This document shows, piece by piece, positions 15,892-25,251 of a stretch of DNA of 64,000 bases. Location: positions 16,537-80,536 of the forward strand of contig NZ_BMYF01000025.1 in NCBI RefSeq assembly GCF_014652135.1, written 5' to 3'. Position numbers and translations under genes: made by a program. Source of the DNA: Mongoliitalea lutea. Lineage in GTDB: Bacteria > Bacteroidota > Bacteroidia > Cytophagales > Cyclobacteriaceae. Position 1 is the stretch's first letter, and each line of letters starts with the position of its first letter. Under the pieces are notes generated by a model. That model was given only the letters and a program-made list of their open reading frames with translations. It did not search any database and had not been told where the DNA came from.

Positions 15892-16353
15892 ATGAAAAAA
15901 ATAGCCATCTTTCCAGGTTCCTTTGATCCATACACCAATGGACATCATGATATAGTCGTGCGAGGACTCAAAATGTTTGATGAAATTATCATTGGCATTG
16001 GCTATAATTCCGCAAAAAAGAATCGCTATTTCGATATTGATTTGATGGTTCAAAAGATTGAGTCTGTCTATGCAGACGAACCTCGAGTAAAAGTGATGGT
16101 TTACAACGAATTGACATCAAGTTTGGCCAAGAAAACCGGAGCTGATTTTTTACTTCGGGGATTGAGAAACACCACAGATTTTGAGTATGAAAACACCATT
16201 TCCCAAATGAACCGTAAACTCAAAGATGGCTTAGAGACAGTTTTTTTGATTACTTCACCCCAATATTCTGCGATAACCTCCACGATCATAAGGGAAGTAC
16301 ACAAGTTTGGAATCAATGTCAATGAATATCTTCCATATCCTTTGGAAGAGTAA
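15892..16353 (+). CDS. coaD: Phosphopantetheine adenylyltransferase
   Basis: 153 residues. Transfers AMP from ATP to 4'-phosphopantetheine in coenzyme A synthesis. IFPGSFDPYTNGHHD holds the (T/H)xGH nucleotidyltransferase motif (H17/H18), FLLRGLRNTTDFEYE is the family signature, and SPQYSAITSTIIREV is the C-terminal ISSTxxR motif in a slightly varied form. The ATG at 15892 is the natural start; the longer frame from 15868 overlaps the DUF3822 end. Confidence 0.96.
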   Translation: MKKIAIFPGSFDPYTNGHHDIVVRGLKMFDEIIIGIGYNSAKKNRYFDIDLMVQKIESVYADEPRVKVMVYNELTSSLAKKTGADFLLRGLRNTTDFEYENTISQMNRKLKDGLETVFLITSPQYSAITSTIIREVHKFGINVNEYLPYPLEE

Positions 16354-17025
16354 TCAGGCATTAACTTTCAAAAACTTCTTATACAAATACCTCATGGAAG
16401 GGTATGAATTGACAAGGGCAGTTTTAGCATCTTGATGATTCAACCAACGCACTTCTTCGATTCCTTCCTCTTTTTGTGCTTTAAGGCCCACATCTGAAAT
16501 CAAGTCCATCTCGTACCAATAGGTCTTCTTTAATATACTCTTTCGGTTATGCGTATACGTATGCCAAGTTTTACAGATTTTTCGTGTAATCCTCACTTTT
16601 ACGCCACACTCCTCTTCTACTTCCCGTAATGCACATTCCTCCGGACTTTCTCCTTTATCAAATTTCCCTTTCGGCAAATCCCACTTCCCTAAGCGGAAAA
16701 TGAACAATACTTTATCTTTCTTTGTGACCACACCTCCTGCTGCCTTGATGACCGTAAACCTGCTTTTGACAAACTCTTTTAATTCCTCCACATTATTGGA
16801 TACAATCGTTACTGAATCCAAGTTTTTTAATTTTCTTGTCCGAAGGATATACAGAAGGCGGATGATAAAATCTTTGGAAGGATTGGTAATCAGTACATCG
16901 TCAGATAAATCAGTGGCCTGTGGTAATTCTGTAGGTGCATCAAAAATACACTCAAAAGTGCGATCTGTCGGAAACTCCGCAGGGCTGATTAGATCAAGTG
17001 GCTTATCATTGACAAAAATCTTCAT
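16354..17025 (-). CDS. Nudix hydrolase-domain protein
   Basis: 223 residues from the ATG at 17025 (MKIFVNDKPLDL). The C-terminal half is a Nudix domain with a complete box, GKFDKGESPEECALREVEEE followed by CGV, preceded by GKWDLPK. The N-terminal ~100 residues (FECIFDAPTELP ... IRLLYILRTRKLKNLDSVTI) form a separate domain seen in Bacteroidota homologues near pyrE. The substrate is unknown. It is divergent from pyrE and convergent with coaD, whose stop directly abuts it (16353/16354). Confidence 0.88.
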   Translation of the reverse strand: MKIFVNDKPLDLISPAEFPTDRTFECIFDAPTELPQATDLSDDVLITNPSKDFIIRLLYILRTRKLKNLDSVTIVSNNVEELKEFVKSRFTVIKAAGGVVTKKDKVLFIFRLGKWDLPKGKFDKGESPEECALREVEEECGVKVRITRKICKTWHTYTHNRKSILKKTYWYEMDLISDVGLKAQKEEGIEEVRWLNHQDAKTALVNSYPSMRYLYKKFLKVNA

Positions 17026-17113
17026 AGAGTAAGTTCGCTTGGGTTCGAATTGATAAAACCAAAAATGCATAAAAAAATCATCTGCTCACAATACCTAAGA
17101 AAAATTTATCGCT

Positions 17114-17121
17114 TAATTTTG
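17114..17121 (+). promoter_or_regulatory. TAnnTTTG promoter element, pyrE (near-leaderless)
   Basis: TAATTTTG lies only four bases before the pyrE ATG. If used, transcription would begin at or just after the start codon. No clear -33 TTG was found, so this is weak. Confidence 0.25.
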
Positions 17122-17125
17122 GTTC

Positions 17126-17776
17126 ATGGAAATTTTCAACAAAAGTATTGCTGCCGAAGTAGCTTCCAAACTCCTAGAAATAGAAGCCATAAGACTTCAA
17201 CCAGAAAAACCCTTCACATGGGCATCCGGATGGAAATCTCCCATCTACTGCGATAACAGGCTGTCTCTCTCCTACCCAGCCATTCGCAAATTGATCAAAG
17301 AACACCTATACTCCATCATTCAAGAGCGATTTCCAAGTGCAGAAAGCATTGCCGGTGTTGCCACTGCGGGTATTCCTCAAGGTGCATTGATTGCTGATGC
17401 TTTAGACTTACCTTTTTTATATGTAAGATCAAAGCCTAAAGGACATGGAATGGAGAACATGATCGAGGGAAAAGTTACACCCGGACAGAAAGTTGTAGTA
17501 GTAGAAGATTTGGTATCCACCGGAGGTTCTTCACTTAAAGCTGTTCAGGATCTAAGAAATTCGGGATTTGAGGTATTAGGAATGGTAGCAATCTTTACAT
17601 ATGGATTTGAGGTAGCTAAAGAGAACTTTGCAGCAGCTAAGGTTCCTTTGATCTGCTTGAGTGATTATTCCTCTATGTTACCACAAGCCTTGGCAAATGA
17701 CTATATCAATGACGAAACGCTAGCCTCTTTGGTAGAATGGAGAAAAGACCCAACCATTTGGCAACCAAGACCATAA
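17126..17776 (+). CDS. pyrE: Orotate phosphoribosyltransferase
   Basis: 216 residues. Makes orotidine 5'-phosphate from orotate and PRPP in pyrimidine synthesis. FTWASGWKSPIYCDNRLSLS is the N-terminal substrate loop; YVRSKPKGHGM gives the catalytic Lys loop; VVVVEDLVSTGGSS (123-136) is the PRPP-binding motif. Length is normal. It is divergent from the Nudix gene and convergent with rfbB, sharing a bidirectional terminator. Confidence 0.97.
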   Translation: MEIFNKSIAAEVASKLLEIEAIRLQPEKPFTWASGWKSPIYCDNRLSLSYPAIRKLIKEHLYSIIQERFPSAESIAGVATAGIPQGALIADALDLPFLYVRSKPKGHGMENMIEGKVTPGQKVVVVEDLVSTGGSSLKAVQDLRNSGFEVLGMVAIFTYGFEVAKENFAAAKVPLICLSDYSSMLPQALANDYINDETLASLVEWRKDPTIWQPRP

Positions 17777-17805
17777 AAAAAGAGACCGAAAAGGTCTCTT
17801 TTTTT
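17775..17805. terminator. Bidirectional terminator between pyrE and rfbB
   Basis: A-run plus AGAGACC (to 17787) and GGTCTCT plus T-run (from 17793) form a perfect 13-bp stem with a 5-nt loop. The T-run contains the first base of the rfbB stop codon. Confidence 0.9.
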
Positions 17806-18859
17806 ATGAACGATCACCGTAATGAGCTTCGTAATATTTCTGGTAATTGCCTGAGGTCACATTCTCTAACCAAGACTCGTTACTCAGATACCAATCGATT
17901 GTTTTTTCGATCCCTTCTTCAAATTGCAAGCTAGGTTCCCAGCCCAATTCAGACTGAATCTTGCTGGCATCTATTGCATATCGTAAATCATGGCCTGCAC
18001 GATCCTTTACAAAAGTGATTAATTGTTCGGATGTACCCGCTGCTCTACCTAACTTTTCATCCATTTTCTGACACAATAAGCGGACGATATCGATGTTTTT
18101 CCACTCATTGAAGCCTCCAATATTGTAGGTCTCTCCTGCTTTCCCCTGATGAAAAACCACATCAATAGCACGGGCATGATCGACTACATACAACCAATCT
18201 CTGATATTTTCACCCTTTCCATACACCGGTAGGGGCTTGTTATTTCGAATATTGTGAATACATAAAGGAATCAATTTCTCTGGAAACTGATTGGGCCCAT
18301 AATTATTCGAACAATTGGTGATAACAGTCTTTAACTTGTAAGTATTGGCATAAGCCCTTACAAAGTGATCAGAAGAGGCTTTTGAAGCAGAGTAAGGTGA
18401 CTGAGGATCATATGGAGTGGTTTCCAAAAAGAAGCCACCATGATCCAAAGATCCGTATACTTCATCCGTGGAAACATGATAAAACAGATGCTCGGAATAA
18501 TCTTTCCAATACGCTTTTGCAGTATTCAATAGATTTACCGTACCAATGATATTGGTTTTGACAAAAGCCAAGGGATCTGTAATTGATCTATCCACATGAG
18601 ATTCAGCTGCCAAATGAATGACATCCGTAATTGCATGCGCTTCAAACACCCGCTTAAGCTCGGCTTCATCCAAGATATCTACTTTTTCAAATACATAATT
18701 TGGGCAATCCTCTATAGATTTGAGATTTTCCAAGTTACCAGCGTAAGTCAGGCAATCAAGATTGACAATTTTATAATCAGGATACTTGTTTACAAACAAC
18801 TGTACCACATGACAGCCTATAAATCCAGCTCCTCCGGTAATCAAAATATTTTTTCCCAT
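17804..18859 (-). CDS. rfbB: dTDP-glucose 4,6-dehydratase
   Basis: 351 residues. Extended short-chain dehydrogenase that makes dTDP-4-keto-6-deoxyglucose, a precursor of rhamnose and other deoxysugars. [11 protein letters not shown] is the NAD loop; [12 protein letters not shown] and STDEVYGSL carry the active-site Thr, Asp and Glu; [10 protein letters not shown] holds the Tyr-x3-Lys pair; [15 protein letters not shown] and [14 protein letters not shown] are dehydratase signatures. No rfbA, C or D is present in this window. Its start is 4 bp from the upstream epimerase stop, so the two are co-transcribed. Confidence 0.95.
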   Translation of the reverse strand: MGKNILITGGAGFIGCHVVQLFVNKYPDYKIVNLDCLTYAGNLENLKSIEDCPNYVFEKVDILDEAELKRVFEAHAITDVIHLAAESHVDRSITDPLAFVKTNIIGTVNLLNTAKAYWKDYSEHLFYHVSTDEVYGSLDHGGFFLETTPYDPQSPYSASKASSDHFVRAYANTYKLKTVITNCSNNYGPNQFPEKLIPLCIHNIRNNKPLPVYGKGENIRDWLYVVDHARAIDVVFHQGKAGETYNIGGFNEWKNIDIVRLLCQKMDEKLGRAAGTSEQLITFVKDRAGHDLRYAIDASKIQSELGWEPSLQFEEGIEKTIDWYLSNESWLENVTSGNYQKYYEAHYGDRS

Positions 18860-18863
18860 AACC

Positions 18864-19922
18864 TTAGATATTTACATCATAAAATTCTTTGTACCACTGT
18901 ACAAATTTAGCAACACCTATCTCTACAGATGTTTCGGGCTTGTATCCAGTATCACGCATTAAATCCGATACATCTGCAAAGGTAGCAGGTACGTCGCCCG
19001 CTTGTAATGGCAACATATTTTTAATTGCTACCTTACCTAGCGCTTTTTCTAAAGCACCTATATAATCCATCAATTCTACAGGATTTGAATTACCAATATT
19101 ATAAATTTTATATGGAGCATAAGAACTTCCTGGATCAGGATCTGCACCAGTCCAAGATTCATTTTTTCTCGCTGGTCTATCGGCTACGCGAATAATTCCT
19201 TCTACAATATCATCAACATAAGTGAAGTCTCGCTTCATTTTACCATGATTGAAAACATCAATTGGATTTCCTTTGGTGATAGCATCTATAAATAAAAACA
19301 AAGCCATATCGGGTCTCCCCCATGGGCCATAGACAGTAAAGAATCTTAAACCCGTGGTTGGCAAGTCAAAAAGATTACTGTAGGTATGAGCCATCAATTC
19401 ATTAGCTTTTTTAGACGCCGCATACAAACTTAAAGGATGGTCCACATTATCGGAAGTTGAAAAAGGCATAGTTTCATTAGCGCCATAAACCGAACTTGAT
19501 GAAGCATATACCAAATGTTTAATCTGATGATGCCTACAACCTTCCAAAATGTTGGTAAAACCAACAATATTGGACTCCACATAAGCAGCTGGATTAATTA
19601 TTGAATAACGAACTCCAGCCTGAGCGGCAAGATTAATCACAACATCAAACTTTTCATCGGAAAAAAGCTTAAAAACACCTTCTTTGTCAGCCAAATCCAA
19701 CTGCACAAATGTATAATTTGGATTGGTTACTGAAACAGCTCTTTTGTTAGCTAAAATTTCTTCTTTTTCTATCCCCGCATATGCCAATCTTGCATATTTT
19801 AAATTGACATCATAATAGTCGTTGATTATATCAAGACCAACAACAATATCTCCTCTTTCTAAAAGTTTATTGGTAACATGAAACCCAATAAATCCGGCAG
19901 AACCGGTCACTAAATATTTCAT
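18864..19922 (-). CDS. NAD-dependent epimerase, UDP-glucuronate 4-epimerase type
   Basis: 352 residues. [12 protein letters not shown] is the NAD loop. [56 protein letters not shown] and [20 protein letters not shown] match the UDP-GlcA 4-epimerase group (CapI/LpsL), which interconverts UDP-glucuronate and UDP-galacturonate for capsule or LPS. The Ser-Tyr-x3-Lys catalytic set is intact. It sits between rfbB and a GT4 gene in a leftward polysaccharide operon. Confidence 0.9.
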   Translation of the reverse strand: MKYLVTGSAGFIGFHVTNKLLERGDIVVGLDIINDYYDVNLKYARLAYAGIEKEEILANKRAVSVTNPNYTFVQLDLADKEGVFKLFSDEKFDVVINLAAQAGVRYSIINPAAYVESNIVGFTNILEGCRHHQIKHLVYASSSSVYGANETMPFSTSDNVDHPLSLYAASKKANELMAHTYSNLFDLPTTGLRFFTVYGPWGRPDMALFLFIDAITKGNPIDVFNHGKMKRDFTYVDDIVEGIIRVADRPARKNESWTGADPDPGSSYAPYKIYNIGNSNPVELMDYIGALEKALGKVAIKNMLPLQAGDVPATFADVSDLMRDTGYKPETSVEIGVAKFVQWYKEFYDVNI

Positions 19923-19990
19923 ATACTATCTGTAATAATTTTTTTTACAAATAAACACAAATTGGACGTAAATTCAGCTAAGCAATCGAA

Positions 19991-21157
19991 TTATTGAGAA
20001 GGGAGGTATTGGGCTAACAATCTTTGATATTCTTTCAAAAACAACTCTTGAATTTTTGGTCGATCGTATAGTTCTATAACTTGGGAATACAATCTATCCG
20101 CTAAAGTCTGCATAAACTCTCGTTTCACATAAGCAAACTCTAATCCTTGCCTTAAAATATCTACATCTTTAGGAGGAAAAACCAAACCGGTTTTTTTGTT
20201 TTTAACAATGTCAATATTTCCTGGAATATCTGAACACAAAATAGGAACCTGCATGGCAGCTGCCTCCAATAAAACATTTGGAAATCCCTCTCTGTGAGAT
20301 GCATGCACAAATAAGTCTGCAAGTGCCATGTAATGAGCTACATGATCTGTCCAATCTAATTGAATAATTTTAGGATGATCAATTATTTTTCGAAGTACTT
20401 CATCTGAAAGAGGATTTAAATCCTGCTCAAAGGCTCCCAATAATACCAATTTTGATGAGGAAACTATTTTTGATTGTAGAAAAGCTTCTACCAGTTCCTC
20501 AATCCCTTTATCCTTGACAAGCCGACCTACTGACAAGATAATATATTCATTTTCGGAAGGAGTCATTCTCATGGTAGCTGCTACCAAGTGGTTTTCGGCT
20601 AGAGATTTCCTATTAAATTTTCCTAAATCGATCCCATTCGAAGAACCTTTTCCTATAACCTTCACTTTCTCCGCTGCTACCCATCCATTGTCAACAATCA
20701 TTTTTTGTAATGAAAATGAATTAGGCCAAATCTCAACGGCACATTTATATGTCCACTGCTCTGCTTTTTCCAATAATGCCTTTCTATTTTTTCCTGCTGC
20801 CATGTGTGGCAAACCAGCCAATGTATGAATACGGATTTTGACACCTGCTAGGACTCCAGCAATCATCGCAAGAAGACCTGCTTTGGGTGTATGTGAATGT
20901 ATAATATCAGGCTTTTCTTTCTTAAACAACTTATATAGCAGCCACAAGCAATAAAGATCATGGATAGGCGTAATTCTTCTTGTAAATGGAACAACGACAT
21001 GTCTACAGCCTTCCTTTTTAACAATTTGAGATATTTCTTTTCCTTCGGCACTTACCATAAGAACCTCCCAACCTTGCTCTTTCATAAATCCCATTTGACC
21101 AGAAAGAAGTAGCTTAAGAGAAATGGGTACTGTTGTAAGACGAATAAGTTTTGGCAT
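19991..21157 (-). CDS. Glycosyltransferase family 4
   Basis: 388 residues from the ATG at 21157 (MPKLIRLTTVPISL). GT-B fold: an N-terminal acceptor domain (PDIIHSHTPKAGLLAMIAG) and a C-terminal nucleotide-sugar domain with SVGRLVKDKGIEELVEAF, a 'FVHASHREGFPNVLLEAAA' EX7E motif and VPILCSDIPGN. It probably adds a sugar to a lipid-linked surface polysaccharide. The upstream ATG at 21175 lies at the expected transcription start of the promoter at 21181-21188, so the internal ATG is chosen. The next polysaccharide gene expected upstream is missing; an AT-rich gap begins here. Confidence 0.9.
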   Translation of the reverse strand: MPKLIRLTTVPISLKLLLSGQMGFMKEQGWEVLMVSAEGKEISQIVKKEGCRHVVVPFTRRITPIHDLYCLWLLYKLFKKEKPDIIHSHTPKAGLLAMIAGVLAGVKIRIHTLAGLPHMAAGKNRKALLEKAEQWTYKCAVEIWPNSFSLQKMIVDNGWVAAEKVKVIGKGSSNGIDLGKFNRKSLAENHLVAATMRMTPSENEYIILSVGRLVKDKGIEELVEAFLQSKIVSSSKLVLLGAFEQDLNPLSDEVLRKIIDHPKIIQLDWTDHVAHYMALADLFVHASHREGFPNVLLEAAAMQVPILCSDIPGNIDIVKNKKTGLVFPPKDVDILRQGLEFAYVKREFMQTLADRLYSQVIELYDRPKIQELFLKEYQRLLAQYLPSQ

Positions 21158-21180
21158 TCTGTCGTTTGAATTCAAAAATC

Positions 21181-21188
21181 CAAATATA
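21181..21188 (-). promoter_or_regulatory. TAnnTTTG promoter element for the polysaccharide operon
   Basis: Read on the minus strand this is TATATTTG, a full match to the -7 element of Bacteroidota promoters, 24 bp before the GT4 ATG at 21157. The -33 element is not clear. Confidence 0.4.
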
Positions 21189-21754
21189 GGATTTAATACA
21201 GATAATTTTATGAACGTGCAAAAAAAATCATATTACAACTCCTTTTTAATTACTTTAGGAGTAGCGTCAAATATACCTCTTCTTGCTGCATTTCTTGATG
21301 ATTTTGTTAAATATGAAGAAAATTATAATCAAAGTCGTTTTGAAAATAATAAAATACCCTCCCTTCTATTCTACATATCAATCATTAAGATCTCAAATAC
21401 TTTCAAAAATCAAAAACTATACCATCAATGAAGAATTAAAATTTCTTCTAATCATTTAATTGAGTTTATGCTTAACTTTTTTTTTAAATATTATAAGAAA
21501 ACTCAATATAATTCCCTACAAAAAAATCATGTTCAAAAATTTTATATGCATAAAAATGCATTGAAATATAAAAGGCAACATCAACAGCTTTATGAAAAAA
21601 ATCAGCTATGACAAAATAGTTAAATGATACATAATAAAAACTCAGTTACCCGAAAGTGAACAGATTATTCAATACTTTAATAATTACTATTCCTCCTTAT
21701 GGATCAAAGAAAATTAGTTATCTTCAAAGTTTAATTTTCAAACCTATTAAACAC
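21189..21754. other. AT-rich gap with no credible gene
   Basis: About 570 bp, visibly richer in A/T than the flanks, with long A- and T-runs. A plus-strand frame (21123-21431) overlaps the GT4 start antisense and has no recognisable domain; a minus-strand AAGGAG before an ATG near 21220 opens only seven codons. It may be decayed DNA at the edge of the polysaccharide cluster. The end of the gap leads into proC. Confidence 0.5.
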
Positions 21755-22558
21755 ATGCTTGAAGGTAAAATAATTGCCATCATCGGATGCGGGAATTTAG
21801 GGCTTTCTATCGTCAATGGATTGTTAGCTCAAGAATCTCTTGATCCCAATCAACTACATATTACCCGTAGAAATCCCTCTACTATACTTCACTTAAAGGA
21901 ATTTGGCTTGCATGTACATAGTGACAACGTCATGGCCGCTAAAGAGGCTGATATTGTAATTTTAGGAGTTAAGCCTTATAATATTAATGGTATCCTTAAG
22001 GAAATACATCCTGTTCTTCAACCTAACAAGCAGATCATCGTATCTCTTGCTACAGGTATCACCTTGGATGAAATGTTTCAAGTGATTGACAAAAGCACTG
22101 TTGCTTTCCGGGCCATGCCCAATATAGCGGCAGATATTCAGGAATCCGTCACTTGCATCTGTGGCAGAAATACCAACCAAACTTCCGAACAACTTATCCA
22201 ATCCCTTTTCAACAGTATAGGTTTCAGCATCAGCATTGATGAAAACTTAATGGAAGCTGCCACTGTATTGGGTGCTTGTGGTATTGCATACGTTTTACGT
22301 TTTATGAGGGCTATGATTCAAGGCGGCATACAAATTGGTTTTGATGCCAAAACTGCATCTAAAATTGTCAATCAGACAGTCAAAGGGGCCGCTGAATTAA
22401 TGATCCAAAAAAATATGCATCCAGAAGAGGCTATTGACAAAGTAACTACTCCAAAAGGTTGCACCATCGTAGGACTCAATGAAATGGAACACCAAGGATT
22501 CTCTGCTGCCATGGTTCGTGGTGTCTTGGCTTCTTACGAGAAGATTGAAAAAGATTAG
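21755..22558 (+). CDS. proC: Pyrroline-5-carboxylate reductase
   Basis: 267 residues from the ATG at 21755 (MLEGKIIAIIGCGNLG); the 33 codons upstream in frame are AT-rich and lack homology. NADPH loop IIGCGNLGLSIVNGLL, then ILGVKPYNINGILKE, VAFRAMPNIAADIQES and the dimer signature VTTPKGCTIVGLNEMEHQGF. It reduces P5C to proline, the last step of the route begun by ProB and ProA at 38-40 kb. It is convergent with the PIG-L gene, overlapping by 4 bp. Confidence 0.94.
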   Translation: MLEGKIIAIIGCGNLGLSIVNGLLAQESLDPNQLHITRRNPSTILHLKEFGLHVHSDNVMAAKEADIVILGVKPYNINGILKEIHPVLQPNKQIIVSLATGITLDEMFQVIDKSTVAFRAMPNIAADIQESVTCICGRNTNQTSEQLIQSLFNSIGFSISIDENLMEAATVLGACGIAYVLRFMRAMIQGGIQIGFDAKTASKIVNQTVKGAAELMIQKNMHPEEAIDKVTTPKGCTIVGLNEMEHQGFSAAMVRGVLASYEKIEKD

Positions 22559-23406
22559 ACTCTAACTTTGTAAAAGTACTCTCGGTCAAAAATGCGTGAA
22601 TAAACATAGCGTGGCACTTGGTCTTTGTATGGTAACAAATCCCTGAATACTTCTTGCTGTGTAGCATGCATTTCCATCATTTCTTCCAATGCCCCAAAAT
22701 AAGGAGTGGTCCGAATAGAAAAATCTGGCATCGGAAGTCCATTTCCTTCTTTGGGGTAATTTCGCTGAAATCCAGGAGCTAATTGCAGGGCAACCTGGAT
22801 TTGTTTAGGTGAAAGTGTCACTTGAAATAATTGTTTCACTGGAAAATCAACCTTTCCAATGTTGGTTCGATAATAATTTTCCATCCCTTTGGAAACCATT
22901 CGGTGATCTGGATGACCATACAAGCCAACTGTAGAGTCGTAGGTAATTACGTAATCAGGCTGGTATTTTTCTACCATTTCTTGAGCTACTCGTTCAAATA
23001 ATTCTATGGGAAGATGTTTCAAACCACTATCCGGATAATCCAAAATCTCCAAGGACTTAGCACCTAAAAATTCAGCTACTTTTTGCATTTCCTTTTTTCG
23101 CGCCTCTCCCAATTGTTCCTGAGCAACCAAGTCTCCCGTCGGTCCATTTTCCCCCTTTGTCAAATAAACCATGTATAACTCGTGACCTTCTTCTTTTAAA
23201 AGATTCAAGGTACCTCCTACAGCAATTTCATCATCCGGATGTGCAAAAAACAAGAGTACTTTTTGAGGAATGGTATTTCCAAATAAAGATTTTTGAACAG
23301 GAATACCGGAATCATGCAGCAAGCCTCTCCCCCACCAAATGGTACCATAGCTGATCCCGGCTACTACCAAAAAGGAAATGATTAATAAATTGATTAGCAA
23401 GCGCAT
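22555..23406 (-). CDS. PIG-L family deacetylase (membrane-anchored)
   Basis: 283 residues. An N-terminal hydrophobic segment (LLINLLIISFLVVAGISYG) anchors or exports it. FFAHPDDE (53-60) is the metal-binding motif of PIG-L/LmbE zinc deacetylases and YGHPDHRMV supplies the further His. Family members remove N-acetyl groups from sugars such as GlcNAc-lipids. It is 12 bp downstream of the TIM-barrel lipoprotein on the same strand. Substrate unknown; E. coli pairs a PIG-L protein (YaiS) with YaiO and a GT2, both of which occur here at 48-51 kb, but this gene is far away from them. Confidence 0.9.
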   Translation of the reverse strand: MRLLINLLIISFLVVAGISYGTIWWGRGLLHDSGIPVQKSLFGNTIPQKVLLFFAHPDDEIAVGGTLNLLKEEGHELYMVYLTKGENGPTGDLVAQEQLGEARKKEMQKVAEFLGAKSLEILDYPDSGLKHLPIELFERVAQEMVEKYQPDYVITYDSTVGLYGHPDHRMVSKGMENYYRTNIGKVDFPVKQLFQVTLSPKQIQVALQLAPGFQRNYPKEGNGLPMPDFSIRTTPYFGALEEMMEMHATQQEVFRDLLPYKDQVPRYVYSRIFDREYFYKVRV

Positions 23407-23418
23407 GGTTTACAATTG

Positions 23419-24399
23419 TTAAATGAATGTAGCTCCGACCCGTGTGATCAAATCCCGAGTTGCTTTGATGCCTTCTACTTCAGAAAGCTTACTTCCTTCG
23501 TATTCAATCCCTATGTACCCGGTGTATCCTGCATCCTTTACAATTTTGAGCATTCGATCATAGTCAGTTTCTACACAATTGCCATTTTCATCAAAATCAT
23601 AGCTTTTGGCACTGACTCCTTTGGCGAATGGCATCATTTCCTCTACACCTAAATATCGGTCGTATTCCTCTACACATTCACCTCCCCATTCAGAACCATT
23701 GGATCTACGGATACAGAAATTGCCAAAGTCAGGTAAGGTTCCACAATTTTCCATTCCAGTCCCTTGAATAACATCTGCCAACCATTTCCCATTGGAGGAA
23801 TAACTTCCGTGATTTTCGACTATTACGTTGATATCAAATGGCTTCGCAAAAGTAGCCAAAGCCCTTAAGCCTTCCACAGCTGCTGAAGCGACTTCCTCTG
23901 CCGTCCCCCTTCCAAATGCATTGACTCGAATGGAATGACAATCCAAAAACTTTGCAGCTTCCACCCATTTCTTATGATTTTCCACCGCTTCATTGCGAGA
24001 TGCCTTGTCCACATCACCCAAATACCCTTCACCATCAACCATTATCAGTAGGCTTTTGACTCCTTCATCATGAGCCCTTTTTTTCATTTCATTAAGATAA
24101 GCCAGGTCCTTAGCCTTATCTTTAAAAAAAGCATTTACATACTCTACAGCCTCGATTCCTAATTCTTTTTTGGTAAATCCTGCAAAATTTAAATTATCTA
24201 AATCTCCAGCAAATAGCATTTTATGCAATGACCATTGGGCTAGTGATATCTTGAAAAACGGGTTTTTGGAAACTTCTTCCAATTGAACAGAAGAAGTTAC
24301 TGGCTTACATGATTGAAGCAATAAAGGGCTAACACTAGCACTAAGACTTAATAGTCCTAAAGACTTCAGAAAAATCCTTCGGTTTGTTGGTGCGTTCAT
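23419..24399 (-). CDS. Xylose isomerase-like TIM-barrel protein, exported lipoprotein
   Basis: 326 residues. The N-terminus NRRIFLKSLGLLSLSA is a Tat-type signal and is followed by SPLLLQSC, a lipobox, so this looks like a Tat-exported lipoprotein. The body is an AP-endonuclease-2/sugar isomerase-like barrel: KISLAQWSLHKML, GIEAVEYVNAFFKD, VNAFGRGTAEE, IVENHGSYSSNGKWL and GYIGIEYEG with candidate metal-binding Glu, His and Asp residues. Such proteins are probable sugar isomerases or epimerases in polysaccharide use; the substrate is not evident. Confidence 0.88.
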   Translation of the reverse strand: MNAPTNRRIFLKSLGLLSLSASVSPLLLQSCKPVTSSVQLEEVSKNPFFKISLAQWSLHKMLFAGDLDNLNFAGFTKKELGIEAVEYVNAFFKDKAKDLAYLNEMKKRAHDEGVKSLLIMVDGEGYLGDVDKASRNEAVENHKKWVEAAKFLDCHSIRVNAFGRGTAEEVASAAVEGLRALATFAKPFDINVIVENHGSYSSNGKWLADVIQGTGMENCGTLPDFGNFCIRRSNGSEWGGECVEEYDRYLGVEEMMPFAKGVSAKSYDFDENGNCVETDYDRMLKIVKDAGYTGYIGIEYEGSKLSEVEGIKATRDLITRVGATFI

Positions 24400-24431
24400 T
24401 TTATGTTTGGGATTTTTTTGGAATTTAAAAC

Positions 24432-24467
24432 AAAAAAGTCAGTTGACTGCAACAATCAACTGACTTT
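24432..24467 (-). terminator. Intrinsic terminator of the TPR gene transcript
   Basis: AAAGTCAGTTGA (24435-24446) pairs with TCAACTGACTTT (24456-24467) in a perfect 12-bp stem, 9-nt loop. The T-run follows on the minus strand. Confidence 0.85.
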
Positions 24468-24525
24468 ATTAAAACAAACGTACTTTATTGGGGAAAAGAT
24501 AAATTAAATATTACTATTTAACGTG

Positions 24526-25236
24526 TTATTTGTTCGAATTTCGTAATTCCCTCATGTTTAATTGCGCCATCTCAAAACCCGGTGCCAACTCCAAAGCTTG
24601 CATAAATGCAGCCTGTGCTTCCTCTACATTTTTTTCTGCCATGTAAACTAACCCCTTCAAATTCAGGGCTGCTGCTTTAACACTTACTTCCTGTGTAGTC
24701 TCATCCGCTTTGGTGAAATTCAACATTTCCGTTGATGACTTTGTATCGCGAATTAGCATATTAGCAGAATTAAGCGCTTCTTCATATCTATCTAAGGAAA
24801 ACTGCATGTAGGCCGTTTTATATAAAGAGAATAAAGTACCTGTCAGAAGGTAGTGAGATTCAAAATATGGCATAGCACGATCTATAGCACCAATTTGTTC
24901 CAAAGAATAACCTGCTATTTCCAAAGCTGTCACATTTTTATCATTTTTCTCAAGTAAATCCATCGCTACAACAGCTGCAGAAGTAAACTGATTCGTATCA
25001 AAGTACAAAGTAGCCAATAACTCATGAAAGCGTAAATTGGTAGGATTTCGGTCGATCAACTCATATAATTTCATTCTTGCTACGGGTAAATCATTATAGC
25101 GCAGAGCCATTTGATAAATACGCTGATCCGTTTCATTTCTTTTACGGTTGGTTTCGGTATCTGCTTGTTGCTCCTGAGCAACCAACACCGTACTGCTGAG
25201 TAACAGCACAAAAGCTGATACAAGTAACTTCTTCAT
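24526..25236 (-). CDS. Exported tetratricopeptide-repeat protein
   Basis: 236 residues: signal peptide MKKLLVSAFVLLLSSTVLVA with a typical cleavage, then four to five TPR-like helical pairs (RYNDLPVARMKLYELIDRNP, FHELLATLYFDTNQFTSAAV, YEEALNSANMLIRD, NLKGLVYMAEKNVEEAQAAF, ALELAPGFEMAQLNMRELRN). A periplasmic scaffold is expected; partners are unknown. It lies 15 bp downstream of the CCA-adding enzyme gene and may be transcribed with it. Confidence 0.85.
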   Translation of the reverse strand: MKKLLVSAFVLLLSSTVLVAQEQQADTETNRKRNETDQRIYQMALRYNDLPVARMKLYELIDRNPTNLRFHELLATLYFDTNQFTSAAVVAMDLLEKNDKNVTALEIAGYSLEQIGAIDRAMPYFESHYLLTGTLFSLYKTAYMQFSLDRYEEALNSANMLIRDTKSSTEMLNFTKADETTQEVSVKAAALNLKGLVYMAEKNVEEAQAAFMQALELAPGFEMAQLNMRELRNSNK

Positions 25237-25251
25237 ATGTTTCGATTGGTA

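Noticed and set aside
21123..21431. Plus-strand frame of 102 residues overlapping the GT4 start
   Set aside because: Antisense to the start of a real gene and its extension is AT-rich without any domain.
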